Source: a virus
IMG/VR virus record: IMGVR_UViG_3300019458_000191
Span: 1-64,000 of that record
Length of the DNA stretch: 64,000 nucleotides
Strand: one strand, 5' to 3'
Part shown: piece after piece, positions 49,687 to 59,298 of the stretch
How positions within the stretch are numbered: the stretch's first letter is position 1
How the letters are laid out: each line of letters starts with the position of its first letter
The notes under the pieces: model-generated
What the model saw: the letters and a program-made list of their open reading frames with translations, nothing else
Databases searched by the model: none
Told to the model about the DNA's origin: nothing
Position numbers and translations under genes: made by a program

Positions 49687-50400
49687 TCAAACTCGACTCG
49701 TTGTTTTTCTAGGCGACCCCTGCATTCTATCAGGGTCATTAAAATGAACATCTACCCTATTGTTACGTATATACCCACGTCCACAGATAAATGTGCAATT
49801 ATAACAGAGAAGTTTTATATTCTCTAATTTATGATTTTTTGGATCTCCATCTTCAAAATTCAAAACAAGTGGCATTTTTTCATCAGTTATTCTTTTTTCG
49901 CTGAATCCACATTGTTCACACTCAGCTTTTTTTGTTCCACTTCTTATTAAAAGGTCTTTAAGTCTAAATGCAGGATAATTAGGAAATTCACCATTTAATA
50001 TTTTATTTAATGGGTATTTACCTTTATTTGGGTCCCAGTATCTTTTCTTTGACCCCTTTCCCCAAGGATTCGTTTTAAAAATACCATACTTAATTGCATA
50101 TTTTTTGTATGTCGTGTAATCTACACCCAAATATCTTGCACAAGCTGCAGCACAATCATTCTTTTGTTGAGCTTCTAATATCTCTGATTCCAACAAAGGT
50201 CTTCTACTTCCCTTACTTTTTAATCTTGTTGGGGGCTGGGGTAGTATTCCGGAATCATTAAGTATATCTTCCGGCAATTGAAGTTCATCCATGACTTTTT
50301 TTGTGGTTAAATCATGGATTTGTTTCTTCATCTCTAGTATGTCTGATACTAGAGCATGAAGAACCTTCTGTTCATTACTTTGGCTTATCGGAGTTTCCAT
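49687..50400 (-). CDS. HNH-like zinc-finger protein, 237 aa
   Basis: CEQCGF, LNFEDGDPKNHKLENIKLLCYNC has the CxxC ... D-G-D-x-x-N-H-x-x-E-N-I ... CxxC pattern of a phage HNH family. The N-terminal half has a coiled coil and an HTH-like region (CAAACARYLGVDYTTYKKYA). Likely a free-standing homing nuclease or a packaging-type HNH nuclease. Confidence 0.7.
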   Translation of the reverse strand: METPISQSNEQKVLHALVSDILEMKKQIHDLTTKKVMDELQLPEDILNDSGILPQPPTRLKSKGSRRPLLESEILEAQQKNDCAAACARYLGVDYTTYKKYAIKYGIFKTNPWGKGSKKRYWDPNKGKYPLNKILNGEFPNYPAFRLKDLLIRSGTKKAECEQCGFSEKRITDEKMPLVLNFEDGDPKNHKLENIKLLCYNCTFICGRGYIRNNRVDVHFNDPDRMQGSPRKTTSRV

Positions 50401-50737
50401 CTTCCCCTCTCATAGATTCTAACTTTAAATCTACACCATGTTTTTTCATGAAATTCATTCTTAGTAATTCTGCTTTTCTGTGACAACCAGCATTAACTAA
50501 AACGAAATAACTGTTCAATACTACAGGTACATTTAATTTATTACCCACTTTTTCAGAACATTCCATTACTATTGCTAGTTTAAAGTCAGGTTGCCCTAAC
50601 TTTTTTTCTATAGCTCTAGTTGCTGCTTCCATGTAAACATCATCAAATATTGATGCATTTATTTCAAATTGTTCTTTCCAATTCAAACATTTGACGACAA
50701 TCTTCTTAATCTCCGACGATTTCATAGATTCCTTCAT
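50375..50737 (-). CDS. Hypothetical protein, 120 aa
   Basis: Unrecognised, alpha/beta, with an N-terminal EIKKIVVKCLNWKEQFE. Start at 50737; a second ATG at 50725 has AAGGAA upstream. Overlaps the HNH gene by 26 nt. Confidence 0.6.
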   Translation of the reverse strand: MKESMKSSEIKKIVVKCLNWKEQFEINASIFDDVYMEAATRAIEKKLGQPDFKLAIVMECSEKVGNKLNVPVVLNSYFVLVNAGCHRKAELLRMNFMKKHGVDLKLESMRGEDGNSDKPK

Positions 50738-50784
50738 ATTATATCCGATTTTGTTTCCTCTAGCTAATGATGATATTAGTTATC

Positions 50785-52437
50785 TTATAAATCCCCGAAA
50801 TCATAATTAACGTTGGTGATGGATAAATCTCCATCATTCAATAAGTCTAAATTCTTCAGTTTTTCCTGAAGGTTTTTGCATACCTTTTCTTCTACGGTTT
50901 TGGCAACAAAAACAATTTTTTGAATACTTTTCGTTTTGGCATCATCTCTCCATACTCTTCCCGTCGCTTGTCTCATTAAGACAGCCGAATAATTTGGTGA
51001 TATTAATGCCAGTCTAGGATGATTTCCCTCCAAATCATGAAGGGAAAGTCCTGCTCCACCTGATGCTATGTTAATTAGAATAACTCGTTGATTATTATTT
51101 TGAAAGTTCTCGACGTTCTTTTGACGAACATCATCTTTCGTTTTACCATCAAAAATACAACTCGTCTTCAATCTTCTTGCGATTGCATCTATGGTTTCTG
51201 TAAAATTTAAAAATACGGCAACAGACATGCCATTTTCCAGCCCTTCTTCTATTATTTCTATAAAAAGAGGAACCTTAATTAATTCAATTTGTTGTCTAGC
51301 TCTTAAAACGGCAGTAAGTTCGCTGGCCTTGTCTCGTTTTATTAGAGCATGTAATTTTCTTAATTCCTTTTCCATCGTTGCGTGCACAGAATTAATTTCT
51401 TCAGCTTGAATATCATCCATGTCATAACAATCAGCAATAATGTCTGATTCTGGAAATCCAGGAATAGTATCTCGTGTCAACCTTACGCCACGATGTTCAA
51501 AAATATCTTTGTTTAATTTTTTTAATACTTTTTCTTTAATCTTTTTATCTTCTGTAAACATTAATCCGAATCGGCCCTTAAACACTCCATGTTCATATAA
51601 CCATTCATAATATTGTTTTGGACCAGAAAATAATTTTATTGCAGTTCCAACGGTTCTCAATTCTAAAGGATTAGTAGCGTTTGTAGCCGAACAAAACAAC
51701 ATTTTAAATTTTTGTTTAATAGCTTCTACACATGTTTTAGAATTTTGTGTTTTGAAGTTCTTTAGTTTTTGTGATTCATCCCATATAATAAGAGTATCTT
51801 TAGGAATTTTCCATGTAAATTTTTCACGGTGGGTCTTTCGATTCATTACATACGAGGCTATTGGAGAATCTTTCTTTCCTGTTCTTAATTGTTCATAATT
51901 AATGATACCAATTAAAGAATCTTTCATTTTAAAGTGTTTACATATAACTCTTTTCCATGAGGCCATAACTGCCTTCGGACAAACTACGACGATTTTATGA
52001 TTTATTTCTCTTGCTACTGCACAAGCAACATAGGTTTTGCCGATACCTAAATCGGAACCATCTATTGCAGAATTCCATTTATTAATTGCGGATACGAGTT
52101 TACTAACCGAATCTATCTGCCAAGGTCTTAGACCGGATATATCTTTGACTTTATATGGAGGTAGCCAAAAATCCTCTTCTGGGGGAGGGGTCTTCTCTTT
52201 TGGTTGTGTAAATGATTTAAAATCTAAGCACGTCTTTTTTGTTTCGGCTAAAAACCAATCATTTTCATTTTCTTTAAATACAGAAAATCCTTCTTCTCTT
52301 AATTTAAATTTCGCACCCTTCCAGTAAGCAAAAAAAGCCGACCTATATTCAATTGGAATGAGCCAAATCCGTCTCCACATCGTCTTTTCTTTCTCGACGA
52401 CCTGATACGGTTCTGACCATTCAATCGATATTTCCAT
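50785..52437 (-). CDS. SF2 DNA helicase/translocase (SNF2-like)
   Basis: 550 aa. Walker A GSDLGIGKT (127-135), motif II IIWDESQKL, motif III CSATN, motif V INIASGGAGLSL, motif VI RQATGRVWRDD are all present, in the SNF2/Rad54 style. T4 phages have UvsW for branch migration; this is a functional analogue at most. The N-terminal 100 residues are unique. Confidence 0.88.
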   Translation of the reverse strand: MEISIEWSEPYQVVEKEKTMWRRIWLIPIEYRSAFFAYWKGAKFKLREEGFSVFKENENDWFLAETKKTCLDFKSFTQPKEKTPPPEEDFWLPPYKVKDISGLRPWQIDSVSKLVSAINKWNSAIDGSDLGIGKTYVACAVAREINHKIVVVCPKAVMASWKRVICKHFKMKDSLIGIINYEQLRTGKKDSPIASYVMNRKTHREKFTWKIPKDTLIIWDESQKLKNFKTQNSKTCVEAIKQKFKMLFCSATNATNPLELRTVGTAIKLFSGPKQYYEWLYEHGVFKGRFGLMFTEDKKIKEKVLKKLNKDIFEHRGVRLTRDTIPGFPESDIIADCYDMDDIQAEEINSVHATMEKELRKLHALIKRDKASELTAVLRARQQIELIKVPLFIEIIEEGLENGMSVAVFLNFTETIDAIARRLKTSCIFDGKTKDDVRQKNVENFQNNNQRVILINIASGGAGLSLHDLEGNHPRLALISPNYSAVLMRQATGRVWRDDAKTKSIQKIVFVAKTVEEKVCKNLQEKLKNLDLLNDGDLSITNVNYDFGDL

Positions 52438-52443
52438 CGAAGT

Positions 52444-52740
52444 TTAATCTCCGTATTCTTCTTTTTGGAAATTCGTCACTTCATGAACATCGCAACGAAC
52501 ATGGGTTTTATCTTTATTTAAAACACCTATATTTACCTTTTCGGCCATAGCACGAGTAAACATGACTCCCTGAGGGTCATCATAACCATGACCTAAATCA
52601 ATAAGATGTTGAATAAATTCGGCTTTAGAATGGCCTGTTAGAGGTTTCACCATTTCCGAAAGATGTCTAACAACATCAGAAACAGTATTGTGATAAACTA
52701 CCCGCTTCAATAGTGGGTCTTGGACATAGAATTTGCTCAT
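52444..52740 (-). CDS. Hypothetical protein, 98 aa
   Basis: Unrecognised, helical. AGGA lies 8 nt upstream of the ATG. In an operon with the helicase (6 nt gap). Confidence 0.6.
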   Translation of the reverse strand: MSKFYVQDPLLKRVVYHNTVSDVVRHLSEMVKPLTGHSKAEFIQHLIDLGHGYDDPQGVMFTRAMAEKVNIGVLNKDKTHVRCDVHEVTNFQKEEYGD

Positions 52741-52845
52741 AATTTTTCCTATATGTATATTACGTTGATTTAACTGTAAACGGTTACAATTCTTATATCA
52801 ACATATAATATCAAAACTTATTTGTGGACTATGAGCCAACTTAAT

Positions 52846-53814
52846 TTATTTCCACTTTAACTCTCTTTTGATTTTATCAACACGGTCTTTGTCCGATTGG
52901 TCCATAGTTTTTGAAACTTCTTGTAAAAGTTCGGTGATAGTATATTCCTTTTCGGTGCCGGCCGCAGCTTCTCTTTCTTTCATTAGTTCGATAGAATCAA
53001 TGAGTTTATGTAATGTGTCTTTGTATCCATCAGATACGTGTGTAGGAACTAAGTTGGCAAACTTTACTGCACCCGGAGCAATACCCTTTACGAGTTGAAT
53101 CAACCAACTAAATCCGATTTCGAATATAGAAAAGATTGATCCTACAACAGGATTCGCCGAAGCAGCAAGTCTCAACACTAAATATAAAACTAAGAAAATG
53201 ACAATAAACCAAACAATACTAAAGAATAGTCTTTTAATTCCGTAGAATATGGCACCTAATCCGAACCAACTATCCATTTCATTAAGAGTGGCTTTATATT
53301 GGTCTGCCTTCAAAGCATTATTCTCTGCCAACTTTAGATATTTATCCAATTCGGCAACTTTTGAAGCAGCCAAATCTTTCATTTGTACGTTTAATGATTG
53401 AATTTCTGCGTCTTTTACAGACAATGCATCTCTTCCTCGTTTTTGTTCAGAAAATATTTCGGAAAGTAGTTTATCTACAATTGCAATTACTTCTTTTACT
53501 TCATTAAAATCCGGTTTATTAGCCAAAACCTTTACACGGTCATTCATTTCTCTAGCAACATCAACTTCTTTTGGTGGGTCTTGAACCTTCTTTAATGCGT
53601 AATCGGTTCCTTCAGCCAAGGCACCAATATGATTGAGTCTTTCTTGGTCGGTGGCAGCCATTCCTCTTTCAATTTTAGTAAATTGTTCCTTGGCTTCGCT
53701 GTTTTTCTTATAAGAATCGCCTATGACTCCCTTATTTTTACTAAGAAGAGAACCACATCCCACCAACACAAAAATCAAAAAACCTGTAATGACGCCGCCA
53801 ATATATTGTTTCAT
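52846..53814 (-). CDS. Membrane lipoprotein-like, 322 aa
   Basis: N-terminal hydrophobic stretch with lipobox LVGC (Cys20), a long helical/coiled-coil middle (about 30-190), and a membrane segment at about 200-225 (SIVWFIVIFLVLYLVLRLA). Unrecognised. AGAGG precedes the ATG; TATTTATA lies further up. Confidence 0.65.
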   Translation of the reverse strand: MKQYIGGVITGFLIFVLVGCGSLLSKNKGVIGDSYKKNSEAKEQFTKIERGMAATDQERLNHIGALAEGTDYALKKVQDPPKEVDVAREMNDRVKVLANKPDFNEVKEVIAIVDKLLSEIFSEQKRGRDALSVKDAEIQSLNVQMKDLAASKVAELDKYLKLAENNALKADQYKATLNEMDSWFGLGAIFYGIKRLFFSIVWFIVIFLVLYLVLRLAASANPVVGSIFSIFEIGFSWLIQLVKGIAPGAVKFANLVPTHVSDGYKDTLHKLIDSIELMKEREAAAGTEKEYTITELLQEVSKTMDQSDKDRVDKIKRELKWK

Positions 53815-53841
53815 AGTATTAACCTCTTTCTTATAAATAGA

Positions 53842-54219
53842 CTATCCCTTTAAAAGAGACTTTTTATTTTCTATACCGTAACGTTGTTCAAGGGATTCGG
53901 GGTCAACTATTCCCATTTTAGCTTTAAGAATCGCTAATGCCGCGACCGGAGACATCAGCCCGCAATTGAATCCTATAATTCCATGTTGTTTACAAAAATC
54001 TTCAAGAGTTTTTATATCTTTTTCTTTATGACTTAATTTTGGTTGAGGATTGGCATCCGGATTAGATTCCGACTCCTTCTTCTGAACCATTATCTTATGT
54101 GGGTCAAATTCATTGTTAGGAGTGGCTACTGGGGGTACCTGATTTAATTTTTGTGCCATAACTTGATTAAAATCCGGAACTTTTACGAATGTAGGTTTAT
54201 AATCTTCTATTTCTTCCAT
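53842..54219 (-). CDS. Hypothetical protein, 125 aa
   Basis: Disordered first 70 residues with a Pro/Asn-rich section, then a helical C-terminal part (DIKTLEDFCKQHGIIGFNCG). Unrecognised; possibly a virion protein. Confidence 0.6.
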   Translation of the reverse strand: MEEIEDYKPTFVKVPDFNQVMAQKLNQVPPVATPNNEFDPHKIMVQKKESESNPDANPQPKLSHKEKDIKTLEDFCKQHGIIGFNCGLMSPVAALAILKAKMGIVDPESLEQRYGIENKKSLLKG

Positions 54220-54224
54220 AACAA

Positions 54225-55550
54225 TTATTCTATACCAGCTTGGTTATATTTGTCTCCGAGCCAATTTACATTATTAAGTTGTTTTTCTAAATTAACCTGT
54301 AATTTAGTTGCTAATTCTTCTACAAAATTATCGGGTATAGTTTCTCCTGAAGTTAACATTTTATTGTAAGCTCTAAGGATACCATCTTTTATCATTTTCA
54401 TTAAAAGAGATTTAAGATATTTTTTGGATTTATTTCTGTCAGAAACTTGTAAATTTTCATCCACTCCGACCAATTGTCTTTTCTTCCAATCTGGAACAGG
54501 AGAAATTTTTGGTTTTGCTCCAATACCATACAAAGCTTTCTTTTTATCTTCAATGGATTTTAAATGAATTGCACGGTCTTTAGCTTGTTGAGAATTGTCA
54601 CCATCATCTTTATTTTTTTCTCCGTAAACGAATTCTTCATACGAAACGGTTTTATCTTTATCTCTTCCTCCACCAGTATATGGATTGAATAATACATCCT
54701 TTAAATCGAATCCTTCATCATTAGCGATCGTTTTCAATATTGGTAGTATATGATTTAATCCTATTTTCTTTAATTGATTAGATTTGTTCCAAAAAGTAAT
54801 AATGAGTTGACCGTCCATTTTAAAAATTCTACCTAAAACTGAATCATTATAACTGAGAGTAGGCCTCATGTCAGAATTTTCTGCATCAAATTCGCCTCTT
54901 TCCAAATTTTCTTTATATCCTGCTATTGTATCAACTAATCCACCATGAGTTTCATAATCCCATGTATGTTTTGTAAGATTAATTTTTCCATCTAAGAAAA
55001 CTGTATGGGCTTTTGTGTTTCCTCGTAACCAATGAACCTCACTGTTTTCAAAATATATTATGAATGGACCTACACAACAAGAATTATCATCAAATTGACA
55101 ATCAGCGAATTCTTCGGGATGTTCATTTAACTTTTCTTTTTTTTTAAAGTTACCGGTTTTAATTCCGTCTTCCCAATCTCTAAAAATCATATTTCCCAAA
55201 AGATATGCTTGTTTTTCCATCTTTCTCATGTGAGGGTCTTTTTGAGCATATCCGGGACCAAGATTATCATTATTACCTTTATTGAGCTGTTCGTGTTCAT
55301 GTTGCCAGTGATGAATAATTTCGTGTGCAAAAGAACGAAGAATATCTTTTGGATGTCTATCAGTAATGTTTAGTTTAACAATTCCCGTTTCAGGCTCGTA
55401 ATGTGCTGTTTTACCTAAAAGTTTGCCGGAATTTTTTATATCTTCTACCAAAATAACTTTGGGAGTCTTTTTTAAATCCAATCGTTCTCTTAGATAGAGA
55501 TAGAGACTCGCTAGATTTTCTTTAAACTCTTGTTTTTGTTCTGGTTTCAT
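54225..55550 (-). CDS. Zincin-like metalloprotease domain protein
   Basis: 441 aa. SFAHEIIHHWQHEHEQL carries HEIIH at 76-80, and KMEKQAYLLG about 30 residues later gives the third zinc ligand Glu, as in gluzincins. The remaining 300 residues are unknown. Lies in the probable virion-protein block. Confidence 0.75.
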   Translation of the reverse strand: MKPEQKQEFKENLASLYLYLRERLDLKKTPKVILVEDIKNSGKLLGKTAHYEPETGIVKLNITDRHPKDILRSFAHEIIHHWQHEHEQLNKGNNDNLGPGYAQKDPHMRKMEKQAYLLGNMIFRDWEDGIKTGNFKKKEKLNEHPEEFADCQFDDNSCCVGPFIIYFENSEVHWLRGNTKAHTVFLDGKINLTKHTWDYETHGGLVDTIAGYKENLERGEFDAENSDMRPTLSYNDSVLGRIFKMDGQLIITFWNKSNQLKKIGLNHILPILKTIANDEGFDLKDVLFNPYTGGGRDKDKTVSYEEFVYGEKNKDDGDNSQQAKDRAIHLKSIEDKKKALYGIGAKPKISPVPDWKKRQLVGVDENLQVSDRNKSKKYLKSLLMKMIKDGILRAYNKMLTSGETIPDNFVEELATKLQVNLEKQLNNVNWLGDKYNQAGIE

Positions 55551-55574
55551 TACTAATAAATATAAATTCTCCGT

Positions 55575-56438
55575 CTATTCCATTGGTTTTATTGATGGAA
55601 TGGGTTTAACTTCATAAGGTATATCAGGATGAAAATAATCACTAAAACTAAGGTTATCATCATCCAAAAAAGCATCCAAATCCATAACTTCTTCAAAAGA
55701 TTTTTTATCCGGTGGGGGACCTGATAAAATATGTCTTAATTGAGCATAAGATATTCCGAGTTTGTCAGCTGCCACTTGTAATCTGTTTGGTGGATATTTA
55801 GTTAATACCGCCCGTTTGGCTTCTGGAGAAAAATGTTGTAATTTTCTCAATTTATTTATTTGTTCATCTGATAATTTGGATTGGGTGGTGGTATTTTTTC
55901 TATTAAATACTTCATCATAAGAAAAAAATCTATTTGGAATACCTATGAATTCGAAAACGGTATTTTTAATGTTTGCTCCTAGTAAAACAAAAGCATTATG
56001 AATTTGAGTTTCATATCGTCGAACATTAAAATGATTTTCCCAAAAAGAACACATGTAATACCCTTTATTATCCATGTCTTCCCATATTCTACCAGAAACC
56101 ATAACCTGGGAATCAACTCTCTCGTCAGTTGCAATGATTCCTGCATCCCTTAATGGTTCAAGTAAGAAATGGTGCGTAAAATTTTCTTTGTGCCAGTTTA
56201 AATTTCCAGCATTACTTTCTTCGTAATCTTCCGCTGCATCATCATCATCCAAAAAAATTTTTAACTTTTTGGGACTAGCAGCCACTACAAAAGGCCGGCC
56301 ATAAAAATCACTGTCTATAACAGAAAATAATCCAACTACATCATCTCTATTTTCCCATGAATAACCGTTTCCATTATATTCTATGTAGTCCGGGTCTTCA
56401 TTCAATAATTTTTTGAATGGAAGTGGCATACATGACAT
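55575..56438 (-). CDS. Hypothetical protein, 287 aa
   Basis: Unrecognised. A helix-turn-helix-like stretch (RLQVAADKLGISYAQLRHIL) at about 225-245 and an acidic centre. Overlaps the next gene by one base. Confidence 0.6.
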   Translation of the reverse strand: MSCMPLPFKKLLNEDPDYIEYNGNGYSWENRDDVVGLFSVIDSDFYGRPFVVAASPKKLKIFLDDDDAAEDYEESNAGNLNWHKENFTHHFLLEPLRDAGIIATDERVDSQVMVSGRIWEDMDNKGYYMCSFWENHFNVRRYETQIHNAFVLLGANIKNTVFEFIGIPNRFFSYDEVFNRKNTTTQSKLSDEQINKLRKLQHFSPEAKRAVLTKYPPNRLQVAADKLGISYAQLRHILSGPPPDKKSFEEVMDLDAFLDDDNLSFSDYFHPDIPYEVKPIPSIKPME

Positions 56439-57187
56439 TATTCCGTCATATTTGGTTCTGTCTGAACCGACCGGGCGTGGTCATCTTTTTGAACTCTGGC
56501 TTGAGTAGGAGCCACAACTTTCATTGAATGACATTCATCTACATCTTTTTCATGACATTTGCATTCACATTCCGGAGGACAGTCACAAGCAAATTTTGGA
56601 TCTCCTGTACATGGGCACTTATCTCCTTCTTCTAAAGTCATTTCATCTAATACTTCACGAACCAACGTTTTAATCAAATTTACGTGGGATTCTTGAAGTT
56701 TGGGGGTGCCATCTATCTTACCAGAAGAATTTGGACCGCCTTGACCGTCAGCAGTGGCACTAATTTCCTTTGGTGTTCCATCGATTTTACCTGAGGAATT
56801 TGATCCACCTTGTTTTTGACCTTCGCCGGAAACAACGTCACCACCAACGGAATGAGATGCAACGCTTTTATCTACCATTCCGGCAGCAGTAATTTTATCT
56901 TCTGCATGGCCACCAACTTTAGTCATACCAGAAACAGCACCATCAGCACATTTGCCACTGGTAGGTTTTCCTACCTGAATAATTTTGGCCAATCCAACCA
57001 TACCACGTACACGGGGTATTTTCATAGACCCATCATCGTATTTTAATTCTGTATCATCCACATCGTCTTTTTCTAAACCTATTCCTGGAGATGAATTATC
57101 AAAATGATTATGTTCCTCGTTTATATCCGAAGATTTCTTACCATAAAACTCTCGGTAACTTAAAATTTTATTGTTTTTATTTTCCAT
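56438..57187 (-). CDS. Repeat-containing Gly/Ser-rich protein with Cys-rich end, 249 aa
   Basis: Two near-identical copies of SSGKIDGTPK lie about 20 residues apart (about 130-165), then a Cys-rich motif CPCTGDPKFACDCPPECECKC at about 199-219. Gly/Ser/Val-rich in the middle. Looks like a structural or adhesion-type protein; unrecognised. Confidence 0.65.
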   Translation of the reverse strand: MENKNNKILSYREFYGKKSSDINEEHNHFDNSSPGIGLEKDDVDDTELKYDDGSMKIPRVRGMVGLAKIIQVGKPTSGKCADGAVSGMTKVGGHAEDKITAAGMVDKSVASHSVGGDVVSGEGQKQGGSNSSGKIDGTPKEISATADGQGGPNSSGKIDGTPKLQESHVNLIKTLVREVLDEMTLEEGDKCPCTGDPKFACDCPPECECKCHEKDVDECHSMKVVAPTQARVQKDDHARSVQTEPNMTE

Positions 57188-57746
57188 ATCGTTTTTCCTG
57201 TTTCTCTTTGAGTTTTTCTTGGATTATATCACAAATAGATCGAGGCGTTCTTTCTACTTGTTTTTTTCTTTCTATTATCATTTGGTCAAGAAGCTTAACA
57301 GTTTCTTTCACTTTCATTTTTTCATCATCGATGTTTAACATACCTAACCTACTGTAATATTGAGGGTCTTGTTTTAAATTGTTTAATACTGCTTGTTTAG
57401 CAATACTCTTATCTCTCTTCACCATGTTATTCAATTCATATTGAAGTGCCATGAGGATTTCATCTGGAGACGGAGTAATCTTTTTTGAAAATATTTGATT
57501 TACTTGATTATCAATGGAAGCTGAATCAGGACCAAGAGGGGGTTGAATATTGTCCGAATCTAAATCTTGAGAACCGCTTGGTTGATTTCCTATATGATTT
57601 ACTCCCTTTTCAGAAGCCGAAAATGAAGAAGGGTTTTGAGTAATATTTCCGCCAGCAGGAGTACCGTAACCAGGCCCAACAGAAGATATACCAGCGGCAC
57701 CACCCGGTGCACCATCAAATGTATTTTCTATCGTGAATTTGTCCAT
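57177..57746 (-). CDS. Hypothetical protein, probably virion-associated, 189 aa
   Basis: Gly/Ser/Asn-rich N-terminus (GAPGGAAGISSVGPGYG), then a helical C-terminal half (about 88-189, Lys/Glu-rich). Unrecognised. Overlaps the next gene by 11 nt; TATTTATA precedes the start. Confidence 0.6.
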   Translation of the reverse strand: MDKFTIENTFDGAPGGAAGISSVGPGYGTPAGGNITQNPSSFSASEKGVNHIGNQPSGSQDLDSDNIQPPLGPDSASIDNQVNQIFSKKITPSPDEILMALQYELNNMVKRDKSIAKQAVLNNLKQDPQYYSRLGMLNIDDEKMKVKETVKLLDQMIIERKKQVERTPRSICDIIQEKLKEKQEKRYGK

Positions 57747-57798
57747 ACACTATAAATAGTATGGACTTAGGAGAAAGGAGGAACAAGTTAGTGAGATT

Positions 57799-58059
57799 TT
57801 ATAATTCTTCTATAAGAATTTTTTTAGATGTCAGTTCTATCATTATTTCTTTACCATTAATAGATGTTTCTTCGAGATAAAAAATCGTATGTTCACCGAC
57901 AATATTTATAGACTTCACTTGTTTTATGGGATTTAATTTACTATGATTACATAAGTTACTAGCTTTACGTATATTCATATTATTATTGAAATAATCTATC
58001 CAATATTGTTTATTTTTTATTGGAACTTTGGTACCAAATGATGATATATCATCCGGCAT
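57799..58059 (-). CDS. Hypothetical protein, 86 aa
   Basis: Starts at MMPDDISSF, inside the end of the preceding gene. Unrecognised. Confidence 0.55.
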   Translation of the reverse strand: MPDDISSFGTKVPIKNKQYWIDYFNNNMNIRKASNLCNHSKLNPIKQVKSINIVGEHTIFYLEETSINGKEIMIELTSKKILIEEL

Positions 58060-58288
58060 CATACGTTCTATCTCCATCTTTATCCTCAATTGGTTTTCCA
58101 TCAGAAGGAAGAGAAGTATCCCATTGGAATTTTGGTCTGAAATCTCCGTCACCATCAGAATACAACGTCACGTTACGTGAAGACCCCAATCCACCAAGTT
58201 GTTGCATGTATTTCAACATAGCAAGAAAATGAGGAATCCATCTCTCTTCCATACTACACTCAATAGTAAATGTTTTACTGTTTCTCAT
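58049..58288 (-). CDS. Hypothetical protein, 79 aa
   Basis: MRNSKTFTIECSMEERWIPHF with an acidic SDGDGDFRPKFQW part. GGAGAG lies upstream of the ATG at 58288, so the shorter start is used. Unrecognised. Confidence 0.6.
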   Translation of the reverse strand: MRNSKTFTIECSMEERWIPHFLAMLKYMQQLGGLGSSRNVTLYSDGDGDFRPKFQWDTSLPSDGKPIEDKDGDRTYDAG

Positions 58289-58308
58289 GTTTCTCTCCGT
58301 GACAGTTC

Positions 58309-58503
58309 TTACATAAAAGAACACAATAAACAAAGTAAAGGTTTTTTATAATACCACCTTCTTTTTAATAATTTATCTCTTTCCGGATTATTTTTTACCC
58401 AATGTTTATCTCTACATCTCGTAGAACAAAATTTCTTATTAGGATGTTTTGTAGATAGTAAAAAATCAGAATTACAAAATAAACATTTAACTAATGTCTC
58501 CAT
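58309..58503 (-). CDS. Small zinc-finger protein, 64 aa
   Basis: CLFCNSDF and FCSTRCRD give a CxxC ... CxxxC pair (FCS-type), followed by a basic end. Likely DNA- or RNA-binding. Confidence 0.6.
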   Translation of the reverse strand: METLVKCLFCNSDFLLSTKHPNKKFCSTRCRDKHWVKNNPERDKLLKRRWYYKKPLLCLLCSFM

Positions 58504-58777
58504 TTTCCTTTATCTTCTCGTTTTCGTAATCCGAAACAGGTCTTCTATATAATTCCAATTTTATACACTCTAATACACCAATTAAATCATTAGCAGTCTG
58601 ATATCCGCGTTGAAGATTCAAAATTCTATTACAAACCGTTGATATGACGTAATTTATTTCTCCCACCGAATATAATGGTTTGCGTTCATCAAAAAGATTT
58701 TCCTCTGTGAGTTTTCGAACAATAGTATCTATTAATTCGTCGTATTTCTTTCGGTCTTCTGGTTTAATATAAGGCAT
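58487..58777 (-). CDS. DUF6899-like protein
   Basis: 96 aa. MPYIKPEDRKKYDELID at the start and the helical middle match the small DUF6899 family of phages and bacteria. Function unknown. Confidence 0.7.
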   Translation of the reverse strand: MPYIKPEDRKKYDELIDTIVRKLTEENLFDERKPLYSVGEINYVISTVCNRILNLQRGYQTANDLIGVLECIKLELYRRPVSDYENEKIKENGDIS

Positions 58778-58778
58778 A

Positions 58779-59120
58779 TTATTCGAAACTTTTACATTTG
58801 AGTTGAATTACGGTGACAGTAGAAGTCAAATCCAAATCAGGATAATAATCTCTCAATCCTTCAAATAAATCCGTTCTCGACACAAACCCATCTTTTATAT
58901 ATTCGTCTTCGGTTATGTCATTGAGTGTAGTATGACGAACGTTGACTACTTCTGCTTCCATGCACCAATTTACATCGGGACAAGCCAAAATAACTTTACC
59001 GGGTTTATAATCTCTATGACCTTCTCGAATTGTGATAGTTTTTTCTCCACTCATTGCTACATCTATAAGAGATTCTGACAGGAGAAGACATTGTAAAGGT
59101 TTTTTTAATTTAGACTCCAT
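58779..59120 (-). CDS. ASCH-domain protein
   Basis: 113 aa. GEKTITIREGHRDYKPGKVI, AEVVNVRHTTLNDI and the C-terminal VTVIQL strand give the PUA-like ASCH fold, thought to bind RNA. Related to N4-acetylcytidine hydrolases, but not assigned to that reaction. Confidence 0.75.
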   Translation of the reverse strand: MESKLKKPLQCLLLSESLIDVAMSGEKTITIREGHRDYKPGKVILACPDVNWCMEAEVVNVRHTTLNDITEDEYIKDGFVSRTDLFEGLRDYYPDLDLTSTVTVIQLKCKSFE

Positions 59121-59298
59121 AATTTATTTTAACTAAATATTTTTTTGTTATTGATTGAGAATGAGCCAGAGAAACTTCAGCAACAGGAGTTCCCGGAGGA
59201 TAAATAGTTTCGATGGTAACTGGTCCCTTTTCTTTAACAAGAGTTAACAATCCATTGATTATTTCCTCAGACGTATCAAATGATAATGTCTCACTCAT
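59110..59298 (-). CDS. Hypothetical protein, 62 aa
   Basis: Unrecognised; overlaps both neighbours by 4-11 nt. Confidence 0.55.
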   Translation of the reverse strand: MSETLSFDTSEEIINGLLTLVKEKGPVTIETIYPPGTPVAEVSLAHSQSITKKYLVKINYGV

